Below are positions 1 to 8,119 of a DNA stretch of 47,396 nucleotides, piece after piece. Each line of letters starts with the position of its first letter. Position 1 is the stretch's first letter. This DNA comes from Hoeflea sp. (lineage in GTDB: Bacteria; Pseudomonadota; Alphaproteobacteria; Rhizobiales; Rhizobiaceae): positions 1-47,396 of the forward strand of contig NZ_NVXQ01000012.1 in the NCBI RefSeq assembly GCF_002733955.1, in the 5' to 3' direction. Under the pieces are notes generated by a model. The model saw only the letters and a list, made by a program, of their open reading frames with translations. It ran no database searches and was not told where the DNA came from. The translations under genes and the position numbers were made by a program.

Positions 1-289
1 CAACCAGCTTGGCCTTGATTTCCGAGACCACGTCAATCGCGGAGTTCATGCCGGTATAGGCGACGTCAACCTTGGCGGCGCCGAGGCCGAGAGCGTCCTG
101 AACGGTTGAAAGGGCCTTGTTGTCCGAACGCATGGTGGTTGCGATCGACCAGTAAGCGGCGTTGTCCGCAGCCGTTTCGACGCGATAGCCGGAGGAAACG
201 CGGTTTTGAGTGGTTTCCATATCGGAGTTGATCGAACGGAGCGTGGCGAGTGCAGACATTGCTGCGGAGTTGGTCATGATGCTTGCCAT
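1..289 (-). CDS. fla: flagellin, N-terminal part (cut by window edge)
   Basis: The first 96 residues of a flagellin, the filament subunit exported by the flagellar type III system. The start MASIMTNSAAMSAL and the D0/D1 helix segment (NAAYWSIATTMRSDNKAL) are nearly identical to the two complete flagellins next door. The start at 289 is supported by alignment with those paralogues and by an AGGGACA purine run just upstream. The C-terminal part lies before base 1. Its leader is shorter and more diverged than those of the other two copies but keeps the same hairpin. Known family; the copy number (three or more) is typical of Rhizobiaceae complex flagella. Confidence 0.93.
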   Translation of the reverse strand, partial: MASIMTNSAAMSALATLRSINSDMETTQNRVSSGYRVETAADNAAYWSIATTMRSDNKALSTVQDALGLGAAKVDVAYTGMNSAIDVVSEIKAKLV

Positions 290-294
290 GGAGG

Positions 295-323
295 TGTCCC
301 TTTTTGACATTTTACGCGGGACA
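295..323 (-). promoter_or_regulatory. leader hairpin pairing the flagellin ribosome-binding site
   Basis: In the transcript UGUCCC (complement of 318-323) can pair with GGGACA (complement of 295-300), and the GGGAC half is the purine run that would serve as ribosome-binding site just before the ATG at 289. The same arrangement occurs before both other flagellin genes. Role inferred: translational control. Confidence 0.5.
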
Positions 324-480
324 TACCGGACTTAGTTTACCGGCAACGGCGGCAAGACATCATGCCAGTCGCGATCAATCTCAGGATCGTCGACCCACCG
401 TTTCTTGACGGTCAAAATGCCCAAACATGGTTACTGAATGTTTAATCGGTTCGACTTTCTTCAGATCATTTCCAGAATGC

Positions 481-509
481 AAAAACGCCGGGGATTGCTC
501 CCCGGCGTT
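481..509 (-). terminator. rho-independent terminator of the second flagellin gene
   Basis: A perfect 10-bp stem AACGCCGGGG/CCCCGGCGTT (484-493 with 500-509) with a 6-base loop, followed on the minus strand by TTTTTG. It lies 40 bases after the stop of the flagellin gene at 549-1520. The same stem follows the third flagellin gene. Confidence 0.85.
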
Positions 510-548
510 CTGACTTGTTCAACTCTGAAATCGAGCCTGATGCGTTCC

Positions 549-1520
549 TTAACGGAACAGCGACAGGATGTTCTGCGAGCTGGAGTTGGCGATCGACAGG
601 GCCTGGATGCCGAGCTGCTGCTGTGTCTGCAGAGCCTTCAGGCGGGTCGATTCCTCGTTCATGTCCGCATCAACCAGACGGCCCACACCCTTGTCGATGG
701 AGTCCATCAGGTTGGAGACGAAGTCGTCCTGCATCGAGATGCGCTTGTTGACAGCACCGAGGTTGGACGCGGCGTCGGTCATCTGCGTCAGCATCGAGTC
801 GACAACACGGATCATGTCATCAACCTGCTGGTCGGTGGTTGCGTTTGTCAGAGCAATCGCGGTACCGGAACCAGCCGTGGTGGCAGTACCATCGGCGTCG
901 ATCAGGTAGTAGTTGGCAGCCGTACCAGTGCCATCCGGGTTGAGGGCATCGGCATCGATGTCCTTGGTCAGGATACCGAGGCTTTCGTTGGTCGTGCCAA
1001 TCAGGGTTGTCGACGTGGCGTTGACGCTCAGCGTGGTCAGCGAGACCTTGCCGGTGGAGTCACGGTTGAAGCCGCCGACGATTTCCTTGTTGCCGATAGC
1101 AGCTGCACCGTCGTTGTTGAGCCAGTTTTCACCGGAGAACGAGGCCGATTCGGAAATTGAGGTAAGCTGGTTCTTCAGCTCGGTCAGTTCCTTGTCGATC
1201 TTGGTCTTGTCAACACCAGGCTCGCGGGCAGCAACCAGCTTGGCCTTGATTTCGGAGACAACGTCGATGGCCGAATTCATACCGGTGTAGGCGACGTCAA
1301 CCTTGGCAGCGCCGAGGCCGAGAGCGTCCTGAACGGTGGAGAGTGCCTTGTTGTCCGAACGCATGGTGGTTGCGATCGACCAGTAAGCGGCATTGTCTGC
1401 AGCCGATTCAACGCGATAACCGGAAGAGACGCGGTTCTGCGTGTTTTCCATGTCGGAGTTGATCGAACGGAGCGTGGAGAGTGCAGACATTGCTGCGGAG
1501 TTAGTCATGATGCTTGTCAT
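549..1520 (-). CDS. fla: flagellin
   Basis: Complete 323-residue flagellin: conserved N-terminal helical domain (about 1-140), short variable centre (about 140-215) and conserved C-terminal domain ending SSSQNILSLFR. Secreted without a cleaved signal peptide and assembled into the filament. By eye it differs from the next copy (1865-2836) at only 15 residues, most of them in the centre, so the pair is a recent or homogenised duplication. It has its own leader hairpin and its own terminator, so it is probably a separate transcript. In S. meliloti the order fliP-flaA-flaB-flaD-flaC is known; which paralogue this is cannot be decided from sequence alone. Confidence 0.97.
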   Translation of the reverse strand: MTSIMTNSAAMSALSTLRSINSDMENTQNRVSSGYRVESAADNAAYWSIATTMRSDNKALSTVQDALGLGAAKVDVAYTGMNSAIDVVSEIKAKLVAAREPGVDKTKIDKELTELKNQLTSISESASFSGENWLNNDGAAAIGNKEIVGGFNRDSTGKVSLTTLSVNATSTTLIGTTNESLGILTKDIDADALNPDGTGTAANYYLIDADGTATTAGSGTAIALTNATTDQQVDDMIRVVDSMLTQMTDAASNLGAVNKRISMQDDFVSNLMDSIDKGVGRLVDADMNEESTRLKALQTQQQLGIQALSIANSSSQNILSLFR

Positions 1521-1526
1521 GGGGAT

Positions 1527-1561
1527 TGTCCCTTTGAATTACGCGATACTGATGAGGGACA
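1527..1561 (-). promoter_or_regulatory. leader hairpin pairing the flagellin ribosome-binding site
   Basis: UGUCCCU (complement of 1555-1561) can pair with AGGGACA (complement of 1527-1533), a perfect 7-bp stem with a 21-base loop. The 3' arm holds the purine run upstream of ATG 1520. A competing small stem GGGA/TCCC directly before the ATG shares the same purines, so two alternative folds exist. Confidence 0.55.
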
Positions 1562-1797
1562 TACCGGGCTTATGAATTTACCGGTCATGCGGTGCGGCAT
1601 CATGCCTGTCGAAACCTTCTGACTTTGCAGAAGCGCTTCTTCCCGTCATGTTGACTGCATATTCCCAGAGCAGGCTTTCCAAGAGATTAATCTGAAATCA
1701 AAAAATTGAGGGATTCGTTATAGTTAACAGTCATTTAAATATCGTTATGGCGCACCTGTCGGTGCCCGGGAAGACAAGTCCAGAGGATATACGACGT
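1562..1797 (-). promoter_or_regulatory. flagellin upstream region with conserved element
   Basis: Intergenic stretch that should hold the promoter of the flagellin at 549-1520. AAGAGATTAATC (plus strand 1681-1692) recurs at 2995-3006, in both cases about 160-170 bases upstream of the ATG; a shorter TTTAATC occurs near 441-447 before the partial flagellin. I see no clear sigma70 or sigma28 consensus. Otherwise no gene here. Confidence 0.4.
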
Positions 1798-1825
1798 AAA
1801 ACGCCGGGGATTACTCCCCGGCGTT
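1798..1825 (-). terminator. rho-independent terminator of the third flagellin gene
   Basis: A 10-bp stem AACGCCGGGG/CCCCGGCGTT (1800-1809 with 1816-1825), followed on the minus strand by TTTAC. It lies 39 bases after the flagellin stop at 1865 and is identical in stem sequence to the terminator at 484-509. Confidence 0.82.
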
Positions 1826-1864
1826 CCGACTTGTTCAACTCTCAAATTGAGCCTGATGCGTTCC

Positions 1865-2836
1865 TTAACGGAACAGCGACAGCACGTTCTGCGAGCTGGA
1901 GTTGGCGATCGACAGGGCCTGGATACCGAGCTGCTGCTGTGTCTGCAGAGCCTTCAGGCGGGTCGATTCCTCGTTCATGTCCGCATCAACCAGACGGCCA
2001 ACACCCTTGCTGATGGAGTCCATCAGGTTGGAGACGAAGTCGTCCTGCATCGAGATGCGCTTGTTGACGGCACCGAGGTTCGACGCGGCGTCGGTCATCT
2101 GCGTCAGCATCGAGTCGACAACACGGATCATGTCATCAACCTGAGCGTCGGTGGTGGTGTTTGTCAGAGCAATCGCAGTCGCGGAGCCAGCCGTGGTGGC
2201 AGTGCCGTCGGCGTCGATGAGGTAGTAGTTGGCAGCCGTACCGGTGCCATCCGGGTTGAGGGCGTCGGCATCGATGTCCTTGGTCAGGATACCGAGGCTT
2301 TCGTTGGTCGTGCCGATCAGGGTTGTCGACGTGGCGTTGACACCCAGAGTGGTCAAGGTGACCTTGCCGGTGGAGTCACGGTTGAAGCCGGCAACAATAT
2401 CCTTGGTGCCGGTAGCAGCTGCACCGGTGTTGTTGAGCCAGTTTTCACCGGAGAACGAAGCCGATTCGGAGATTGAAGTAAGCTGGTTCTTCAGCTCGGT
2501 CAGTTCCTTGTCGATCTTGGTCTTGTCGACACCAGGCTCGCGGGCAGCAACCAGCTTGGCCTTGATTTCGGAGACAACGTCGATCGCCGAATTCATACCG
2601 GTATAGGCGACGTCAACCTTGGCAGCGCCGAGGCCGAGAGCGTCCTGAACGGTGGAGAGTGCCTTGTTGTCCGAACGCATGGTGGTTGCGATCGACCAGT
2701 AAGCGGCATTGTCTGCAGCCGATTCAACGCGGTAACCGGAAGAGACGCGGTTCTGCGTGCTTTCCATGTCGTTGTTGATCGAACGCAGGGTGGCGAGCGC
2801 AGACATTGCTGCGGAGTTAGTCATGATGCTAGTCAT
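1865..2836 (-). CDS. fla: flagellin
   Basis: Complete 323-residue flagellin with N- and C-terminal D0/D1 helical domains and a short central region; ends SSSQNVLSLFR. It is the first flagellin after fliP, the position held by flaA (the principal filament subunit) in S. meliloti, but the assignment by position is only an inference. The leader is long (318 bases to the fliP stop) and carries the conserved upstream element and the ribosome-site hairpin, so it is most likely transcribed from its own promoter rather than by read-through from fliP. Confidence 0.97.
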   Translation of the reverse strand: MTSIMTNSAAMSALATLRSINNDMESTQNRVSSGYRVESAADNAAYWSIATTMRSDNKALSTVQDALGLGAAKVDVAYTGMNSAIDVVSEIKAKLVAAREPGVDKTKIDKELTELKNQLTSISESASFSGENWLNNTGAAATGTKDIVAGFNRDSTGKVTLTTLGVNATSTTLIGTTNESLGILTKDIDADALNPDGTGTAANYYLIDADGTATTAGSATAIALTNTTTDAQVDDMIRVVDSMLTQMTDAASNLGAVNKRISMQDDFVSNLMDSISKGVGRLVDADMNEESTRLKALQTQQQLGIQALSIANSSSQNVLSLFR

Positions 2837-2841
2837 GGGAT

Positions 2842-2875
2842 TGTCCCTTAAAAAAACGCAATACTAAGAGGGACA
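2842..2875 (-). promoter_or_regulatory. leader hairpin pairing the flagellin ribosome-binding site
   Basis: UGUCCCU (complement of 2869-2875) pairs with AGGGACA (complement of 2842-2848): a 7-bp stem with the ribosome-site purines in the 3' arm, exactly as in the other two flagellin leaders. The loop sequence differs, so the stem itself is what is conserved. Confidence 0.55.
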
Positions 2876-2994
2876 TACCGGGCTTATGGATTTACCGGTC
2901 ATGCGGTGCGGCTTCATGCCTGTCGGAACCTTCTGACTTTGCAGAAGTGTTCCTTCCCGTCATGCAGGCACCATAATCCCAGCATTGGCTTTCG

Positions 2995-3006
2995 AAGAGA
3001 TTAATC
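2995..3006 (-). promoter_or_regulatory. conserved flagellin upstream element
   Basis: AAGAGATTAATC, containing the palindrome GATTAATC, sits at the same distance from the ATG as its twin at 1681-1692. Candidate binding site for a flagellar class III activator; inference only. Confidence 0.3.
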
Positions 3007-3093
3007 AAAAGTCAAAATTGAAAGTTATCTCAAGACGGTTAACATCAGCTTAAGGGCGCGAAAATTGCGCTAACCATGTTTCGGGCCGCAATG

Positions 3094-3119
3094 ATGCCCG
3101 GCCGGTCGCCGGCGGGCAT
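3094..3119 (-). terminator. stem-loop after fliP, possible operon end
   Basis: ATGCCCG (3094-3100) pairs with CGGGCAT (3113-3119), with an inner CCGG/CCGG stem. It lies 36 bases beyond the fliP stop. There is no T run after it on the minus strand, so it may be a weak or factor-dependent terminator or an mRNA-protecting hairpin. Confidence 0.35.
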
Positions 3120-3154
3120 ATCAATGCCGCGGACACACGCCGCGCGGCAGATTG

Positions 3155-3892
3155 TCAGATGAAGGAACGGATGAGACTTCCGACCATCAGGTTCCAGCCG
3201 TCGATGAGGACAAAGAACAGGATCTTGAACGGCAGCGAGATCGCGGTCGGCGGCAGCATCATCATGCCCATCGACATGGTGATGGTGGCCACGACCAGGT
3301 CGATCACCAGGAAGGGCAAGACAACGAGGAAGCCGATCTCGAAGCCGCGCCTGATCTCGGAGATCATGAAAGCGGGCACCAGCACGCGCATGTCGATCTT
3401 GCCTTCGGATTCCGTCGTCTGGCCGCGCTCGTCGGCGATATCGATGAACAGCGTCAGGTCCTTGGGCCGCGTGTTGACCAGCATGAACTCGCGGAACGGG
3501 TCGGAGATCAGCTCGATCGCCTCGGCTTCGGTGACCTGGTTTTCGAGCAGCGGATTGATGCCCCGCTCCCAGGCCTGATCGAAGGTCGGCGCCATGACGT
3601 AGAAAGTCATGAACAGGGACAGGCTGACCAGGATCATGTTGGCAGGCGTTGTTGCCAGTCCCATACCCGAACGCAGGATGGCGAAGGCAATGATGAACCG
3701 CGGAAAGCTGGTCACCATGATCAAGATGCCAGGCGCCACCGACAGGACGGTCAGCAGACCGAAAGTCCGAATGATCCAGCTCGCGACAGACCCGTCGACC
3801 GGCGCCTGCAACACGTTCGGGTCTATGATCTGGCCCTGAGCCGCCGTTGCAAATGCCATCATGGCCGCAAAGGCTGAGATAAATCGAATCAT
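3155..3892 (-). CDS. fliP: flagellar export gate protein FliP
   Basis: FliP forms, with FliQ and FliR, the inner-membrane export gate of the flagellar type III apparatus. The 245-residue protein has a cleavable signal peptide (about 1-20) and the usual hydrophobic helices, including the conserved SFPRFIIAFAILRSGMG segment and the MGMMMLPPTAISLPFKI segment near the C-terminus. Length fits the family. Its ATG overlaps the fliL stop by 4 bases, so it is the last gene of the flgB-fliP operon. fliQ and fliR are not in this window. Confidence 0.96.
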   Translation of the reverse strand: MIRFISAFAAMMAFATAAQGQIIDPNVLQAPVDGSVASWIIRTFGLLTVLSVAPGILIMVTSFPRFIIAFAILRSGMGLATTPANMILVSLSLFMTFYVMAPTFDQAWERGINPLLENQVTEAEAIELISDPFREFMLVNTRPKDLTLFIDIADERGQTTESEGKIDMRVLVPAFMISEIRRGFEIGFLVVLPFLVIDLVVATITMSMGMMMLPPTAISLPFKILFFVLIDGWNLMVGSLIRSFI

Positions 3893-4392
3893 TCGATTAC
3901 AAATGTCCTTAGAAGGAGCTCGTTGACGCGGCCTTCCGACCGCAATTTCACGCGTTCACGCAGGTCTTCGCGCAAATACTGAAAGCCGCGCGGTCCTTCT
4001 ATCTGCTGAAGCGAAACCGTACGCAGATAGGCAAGAATGTCCTGATGGATCCTGTCGGCGAGTTTGTTGTCCGGCTCATCATTGAAAACCAGCGAGACTT
4101 CGACTCGGATCCAGTTGTCAGAAGGGTATGACAGATTCGTAGTGATCGGCTCAAGCGCGACGACGTTGGCTCTTACGACCGCTTCGCCGTCCTCCCCTTC
4201 TTTTTCGTCCTTTGCATCCGGTTTTTCGACTTTTGCGACTTCAGGCTGCTTGACCTGAGGCGCGATCATGCCGCCGACAACCCAGCCGCCGCCGCCCGCG
4301 ATCGCGCTCAAGACCGCCACGATTGCGATCGTGACGATGAGCCCGGACTTCTTTTTGCCGCCGTCCTCTTCTTCGATGTCAGTTAGTGCCAT
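3889..4392 (-). CDS. fliL: flagellar basal-body-associated protein FliL
   Basis: FliL is a single-pass inner-membrane protein that surrounds the stator and supports motor torque. The 167-residue protein has a short acidic/basic cytosolic N-terminus (EEEDGGKKK), one membrane helix (about 18-40), and a periplasmic domain with the family signature around NLSYPSDNWIRVEVSLVF. Starts 11 bases after the flgH stop and overlaps fliP by 4 bases. Confidence 0.95.
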   Translation of the reverse strand: MALTDIEEEDGGKKKSGLIVTIAIVAVLSAIAGGGGWVVGGMIAPQVKQPEVAKVEKPDAKDEKEGEDGEAVVRANVVALEPITTNLSYPSDNWIRVEVSLVFNDEPDNKLADRIHQDILAYLRTVSLQQIEGPRGFQYLREDLRERVKLRSEGRVNELLLRTFVIE

Positions 4393-4403
4393 GGGTCAGA
4401 CCG

Positions 4404-5108
4404 TCAAATCGGAGAAAGAATGTCGACAAGCTGCTGACCGACGGGAGGTTGCTGGACTTCTGTCAGTCGTCCGCGCCCGCCGTAAGAGACGCGTGCTTCC
4501 GCGATCTTGTCGTAGGCTACCGTGTTGTTGTGATCGACATCCAGAGGCCGGACGATGCCCGCCACGTTGAGAATGCGAAGCTCCTGGTTGACCCGCACTT
4601 CCTGGCTGCCGCTGATGACCAGGTTGCCATTTTGCAGGATCCCGGTCACGACCGCTGCGACCCGCAACTGAAGCTTCTCCGAGCGTTCGGTGGTGCCTGC
4701 ACCCTTGGTCGAAGTGTCTGATCCGAAACTCAGGTCGTTGGATCCGATCGACGAGACGATCGGAAGGTTCCAGCCCGCATTGATGCCGCTGGAATTCTTG
4801 CGGCTGCGGTCGGTGGCGTTGTCGAAGCTGGCCTTGTCATTGATCGCCAGATCAACAGTGAGAATATCGCCGACGCTGACTGCGCGCGCATCCTGAAACA
4901 GTTTCGAGCGCCGGTCGTCCCAGAGCGAAAAGCTGGCTGAACGGGCCGCAGGCTGCTTGGGATAGGCCGCCATCTGCGGGGTTTCGCCATAGGCAAGGCC
5001 TGAGCCCACCGGGCTCATCGTTGGCGCCCGGCCAACCTCTTTCAATGTCTGCGAGTTGCAAGCGCCGAGCGAGAGAGCAAGAGCGGTGACTGCGAAGGCC
5101 CTAATCAT
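4404..5108 (-). CDS. flgH: flagellar L-ring lipoprotein FlgH
   Basis: FlgH forms the outer-membrane L ring of the basal body. The 234-residue protein carries a lipoprotein signal with lipobox LGAC (Cys17), and the family core from about 60 onward, including SVGDILTVDL and a long domain of beta-strand character ending near the C-terminus. Its start overlaps the motE stop by 4 bases. Length matches the family. Confidence 0.96.
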   Translation of the reverse strand: MIRAFAVTALALSLGACNSQTLKEVGRAPTMSPVGSGLAYGETPQMAAYPKQPAARSASFSLWDDRRSKLFQDARAVSVGDILTVDLAINDKASFDNATDRSRKNSSGINAGWNLPIVSSIGSNDLSFGSDTSTKGAGTTERSEKLQLRVAAVVTGILQNGNLVISGSQEVRVNQELRILNVAGIVRPLDVDHNNTVAYDKIAEARVSYGGRGRLTEVQQPPVGQQLVDILSPI

Positions 5109-5632
5109 GATGGATCCTTGGGTTGCTCGGGGGCAGCGGCGGCGGCGATGATGGTGGTCAAGGCTGCTGCCTTCTTGGTGTCCATCTCGTTGAGGATCGA
5201 ACTTGCCAGCCGCGGGCTGAGTTTCATGACGATGGCGGCCGCGATGCCCGGCTTGACGATTTCAAGCTGCGCTGCGGCGGAATCGGGCGCCATGTTCTTG
5301 TAGATTTCCACCAGCTGGGTGTCGGCGACCTGCATGAAGTCTTCACGCTTCTTCAGCCATTCCCGGTATTTGGCAGACCCTTCCTCGAGCTGGCGCATGC
5401 GTTCATCGACATCCGCCTGGAGCTCTTCGAGTTCCTTCTTCTGCAGCAGGTAGCGCTGGTCACGCGCGGCATCGGCGATGTTGCCGCAGAACGCGCGGAT
5501 CTCGGCTTCCAGGCTGGGTGGCGGGGCCTGCTGCGCGAGGGCACCGGGGGCAATCATGCCTAGCATGATGACCGCTGCGGCGCCGGCGCCACGGGACCAT
5601 CTGCGCGAGTGTGTTTGCTTTTGCCTGATCAT
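5105..5632 (-). CDS. motE: MotE-like periplasmic chaperone of the motility protein MotC
   Basis: 175 residues: signal peptide (about 1-33), a charged helical segment likely to form a coiled coil (about 58-95), and a C-terminal domain with NMAPDSAAAQLEIV and KLSPRLASSILNEMD, which recalls MgtE-N/FliG-type helices. Position between flgI and flgH is that of motE in S. meliloti, where MotE is a periplasmic chaperone for MotC, a rhizobial motor protein. The single Cys49 after the signal could allow a disulphide-linked dimer. Overlaps flgI and flgH by 4 bases each. Identity rests mainly on synteny plus architecture. Confidence 0.85.
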   Translation of the reverse strand: MIRQKQTHSRRWSRGAGAAAVIMLGMIAPGALAQQAPPPSLEAEIRAFCGNIADAARDQRYLLQKKELEELQADVDERMRQLEEGSAKYREWLKKREDFMQVADTQLVEIYKNMAPDSAAAQLEIVKPGIAAAIVMKLSPRLASSILNEMDTKKAAALTTIIAAAAAPEQPKDPS

Positions 5633-6822
5633 TGCAGCACCAGTTCTGCATGCAGCGCGCCGGCGGATTTGATGCCCTGGAGAATGGCGATGATGCCATC
5701 AGGCGTGACGCCAATGGAGTTGAGGCCTGCGACCAGGGTTCTGAGATCCGGTCCATCGATGATGGCAACCTGCCCACCGTCGACGCCTGCCGTGATGTCG
5801 GTCAGCGGCTCGACGGCCGTCACGCCATCGGAGAACGGCAAGGGCTGCACGACCGTCGGGGTCTCGTTGATCTGCACGGTGAGCGTGCCGTGGCTGACCG
5901 CCACCTTGGAGACACGGACATCATTGCCGATGACGATCGTGCCGGTGCGCTCGTTGACAACCACGCGGGCCGGCGTGTCGGTTTCAACGACCAGCCCCTC
6001 GAGCTCTGCCGTCAGCCTGGCGAGATCGGCCCGCGGCGGCTTGCGCACGGCGACCGAAGTGGAGTCACGAGCTTCGGCAATGGCGGTTCCGTAGCGCGCT
6101 TCAGAAAAAGCATTGATGACGTCGGCCATGCCGACGGCGGTGGTGAAGTCCGGGTTGCGAAGCTGGTATACCAGCCCGTCGACCTGTTTGAATTTTGCCG
6201 GAATCTCGCGTTCGATGATGGCGCCGCCGGGCAATCTGCCTGCAGTTGCCGTGCCCTGCTGCAGCGTTGCCGCATCCCCCTGGGCATTGATGGCCGAGAC
6301 GATCACCGAGCCCTGAGCCACAGCATAGATCTGGCCATCGGCGCCGGACATCGAGGTCATGACCAGCGTGCCGCCACGCAACGACGTCGCGTCGCCAAGC
6401 GACGAGACGGTGACATCGATGCGCGAGCCGAGGCTTGCGAAAGGCGGCAGGTTTGCCGTCACGATCACGGCCGCCACGTTGTTGACACGGGATGCGCCGC
6501 CTTCGGTGGAAATGCCGAGGTTCTGCAGCATTGCGCGGAGTGATTGCTCCGTGAAGGGGGAATTTCGCAGGCCGTCACCGGTGCCTTGCAATCCGACGAC
6601 CAGGCCATAGCCGATCAACTGGTTGTCGCGCCCGGCCTGCAGGGAGGCAATATCCTTGATGCGTGAGGCAGCGCCTGCCGGACGGATGAAGCTCAAGCCC
6701 GATCCGGATGCGAAAGCGTCGACGGAGCCCTGTCCGGTTCCGATTGCAGGACCAGGCTCCGAACCGGCCAAGCAGAGCATGGCAACCCAGATGCTGAGTA
6801 TCTTGGCAAGTTTGCGGATCAT
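5629..6822 (-). CDS. flgI: flagellar P-ring protein FlgI
   Basis: FlgI polymerises in the periplasm into the P ring around the rod. 397 residues with a signal peptide (about 1-28) and the typical core beginning SRIKDIASLQAGRDNQLIGYGLVVGLQGTGDG and ending in a segment (VAGLNSIGVTPDGIIAILQ) shared by the family. Slightly longer than the usual ~370 because of the N-terminus. Overlaps flgA and motE by 4 bases. Confidence 0.97.
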   Translation of the reverse strand: MIRKLAKILSIWVAMLCLAGSEPGPAIGTGQGSVDAFASGSGLSFIRPAGAASRIKDIASLQAGRDNQLIGYGLVVGLQGTGDGLRNSPFTEQSLRAMLQNLGISTEGGASRVNNVAAVIVTANLPPFASLGSRIDVTVSSLGDATSLRGGTLVMTSMSGADGQIYAVAQGSVIVSAINAQGDAATLQQGTATAGRLPGGAIIEREIPAKFKQVDGLVYQLRNPDFTTAVGMADVINAFSEARYGTAIAEARDSTSVAVRKPPRADLARLTAELEGLVVETDTPARVVVNERTGTIVIGNDVRVSKVAVSHGTLTVQINETPTVVQPLPFSDGVTAVEPLTDITAGVDGGQVAIIDGPDLRTLVAGLNSIGVTPDGIIAILQGIKSAGALHAELVLQ

Positions 6823-7301
6823 TTCGCCGCTACCTGTATGCTGCCGTTCTCCATCACCGTTCCGGAAATGATGACACCGGATTCAATGTTGCGGACACGG
6901 ATGAAATCACCAATGGCTGCGTTCTCAAGCGGCGTGCCCATCGCAGTGATGGTCAATCCATTGCCACTGAAGACAAGCGAGACAGGCTTGCCTCGCACCA
7001 CGGCCCAGGAATCGCGCAATGCCGCCACCGGAATGGTGCGGCCGGGCAACAGGGTTCGGGTTGTCACCTTGCCGACGACTTCGCCCGTTACCTCTGCGTA
7101 ACCGCCACGAAGATTGGGATTGGTCACCTCGACCTCGCGAACCGCGTCCTCGAGGAGCTCTTCGCCCGGGTAAATGGTTCTTTCAGGCACGACTGCCGTA
7201 CCGCGCCCGGCGTGCGCCATGGGCATGGCGCACAGCAGACCGAGCGAGACAAGAGCCGCGCGAACGAGGCCTTGCAAAGGCTGTGTGGGGCGAAACGTCA
7301 T
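6819..7301 (-). CDS. flgA: P-ring assembly chaperone FlgA
   Basis: FlgA is a periplasmic chaperone for FlgI. This 160-residue form has a signal peptide (about 1-31) and a SAF-like domain (about 37-100, with LPGRTIPVAALRDSW) followed by the C-terminal domain (VVRGKPVSLVFSGNGLTI to SGTVMENGSIQV). Shorter than enterobacterial FlgA, as is usual in rhizobia. It starts 22 bases after the flgG stop and overlaps flgI. Confidence 0.94.
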   Translation of the reverse strand: MTFRPTQPLQGLVRAALVSLGLLCAMPMAHAGRGTAVVPERTIYPGEELLEDAVREVEVTNPNLRGGYAEVTGEVVGKVTTRTLLPGRTIPVAALRDSWAVVRGKPVSLVFSGNGLTITAMGTPLENAAIGDFIRVRNIESGVIISGTVMENGSIQVAAK

Positions 7302-7323
7302 GTCTGCCTTATCCTTTTATGAC

Positions 7324-8109
7324 CTAGAGGTTCTGAGAAACGACGGACGCCATTTCATCCGCCGCCTTGATGATCTTGGAGTTCATCTCGTAAGCGCGCT
7401 GTGCGGAAATCAGGTCGGTGATTTCCTTGACGGGATCAACATTGGACGCTTCGAGGTATCCCTGCTGGATGTGGGCAAAGCCTGGATCTGCCGGCACACC
7501 GACGATCGCGGGGCCGGACGCCACAGTCTCGCGGAACAGGTTGTCGCCGAGCGGCTCAAGGCCTGCTTCATTGACGAAGTTCGCCAGGGTCAGCTGCCCC
7601 AGATCCTGAAGCTCGACATCATCGCCGATACGGGCCAGGATCTGGCCGGTGCGGGAGATCTGAACTTCGCTGGTTTCATCCGGGAACGTGATGCCCGGAA
7701 CCACCACATAACCGTCGATGGTCACCAGCTGGCCTTCAGCATTGGTGTTGAAAGCGCCGGCGCGCGAATACTGGGTTTCGCCATCCGGAGTTTCGACCTG
7801 GAACCAGCCGCGACCGACGAGTGCCAGGTCGAGCTTGTTCGAGGTCCCGACCAGGCTGCCCTGAATGTGCAGGTTGCGAACCGCGGAGGTCTGGACGCCG
7901 AGACCGACATGCGCGCCCTCGGGCACGATTGCCTGATTGGAGGCGTTCGGGACGCCCGAGTTCCGCTCAACCTGGTAGAGCAGGTCGGAGAATTCGGCGC
8001 GGGCTCTCTTGAAGCCCGTGGTGTTGATGTTCGCCACGTTGTTGGCGATCACTTCAAGATTGAGCTGCTGGGCATTCATACCGGTAGCTGCGATGGCCAA
8101 AGCCTTCAT
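7324..8109 (-). CDS. flgG: flagellar distal rod protein FlgG
   Basis: FlgG builds the distal rod of the basal body. The 261-residue length fits the family. N-terminal rod motif [23 protein letters not shown] (about 20-42) and C-terminal motif [17 protein letters not shown] through [16 protein letters not shown] are both plain. Starts 10 bases after fliE. Confidence 0.98.
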   Translation of the reverse strand: MKALAIAATGMNAQQLNLEVIANNVANINTTGFKRARAEFSDLLYQVERNSGVPNASNQAIVPEGAHVGLGVQTSAVRNLHIQGSLVGTSNKLDLALVGRGWFQVETPDGETQYSRAGAFNTNAEGQLVTIDGYVVVPGITFPDETSEVQISRTGQILARIGDDVELQDLGQLTLANFVNEAGLEPLGDNLFRETVASGPAIVGVPADPGFAHIQQGYLEASNVDPVKEITDLISAQRAYEMNSKIIKAADEMASVVSQNL

Positions 8110-8119
8110 GGCATATTCC

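Larger units (their letters stand above)
481..1705 (-). repeat. direct repeat copy 1: terminator, flagellin and leader
   Basis: This stretch and 1797-3020 are two copies of one unit, offset by about 1316 bases, covering terminator stem, whole flagellin gene and about 180 bases of leader. Similarity fades beyond an AAGAGATTAATC element. Seen by eye; exact ends need alignment. Confidence 0.75.
1797..3020 (-). repeat. direct repeat copy 2: terminator, flagellin and leader
   Basis: Second copy of the flagellin unit described at 481-1705: same terminator stem, 95% identical protein by eye, and a closely matching leader. Confidence 0.75.

Noticed and set aside
438-2606. Long plus-strand open frames opposite the flagellin genes (e.g. 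438-1160, 1847-2476)
   Set aside because: They mirror the flagellin coding sequence, appear twice because the gene is duplicated, and show no family resemblance.
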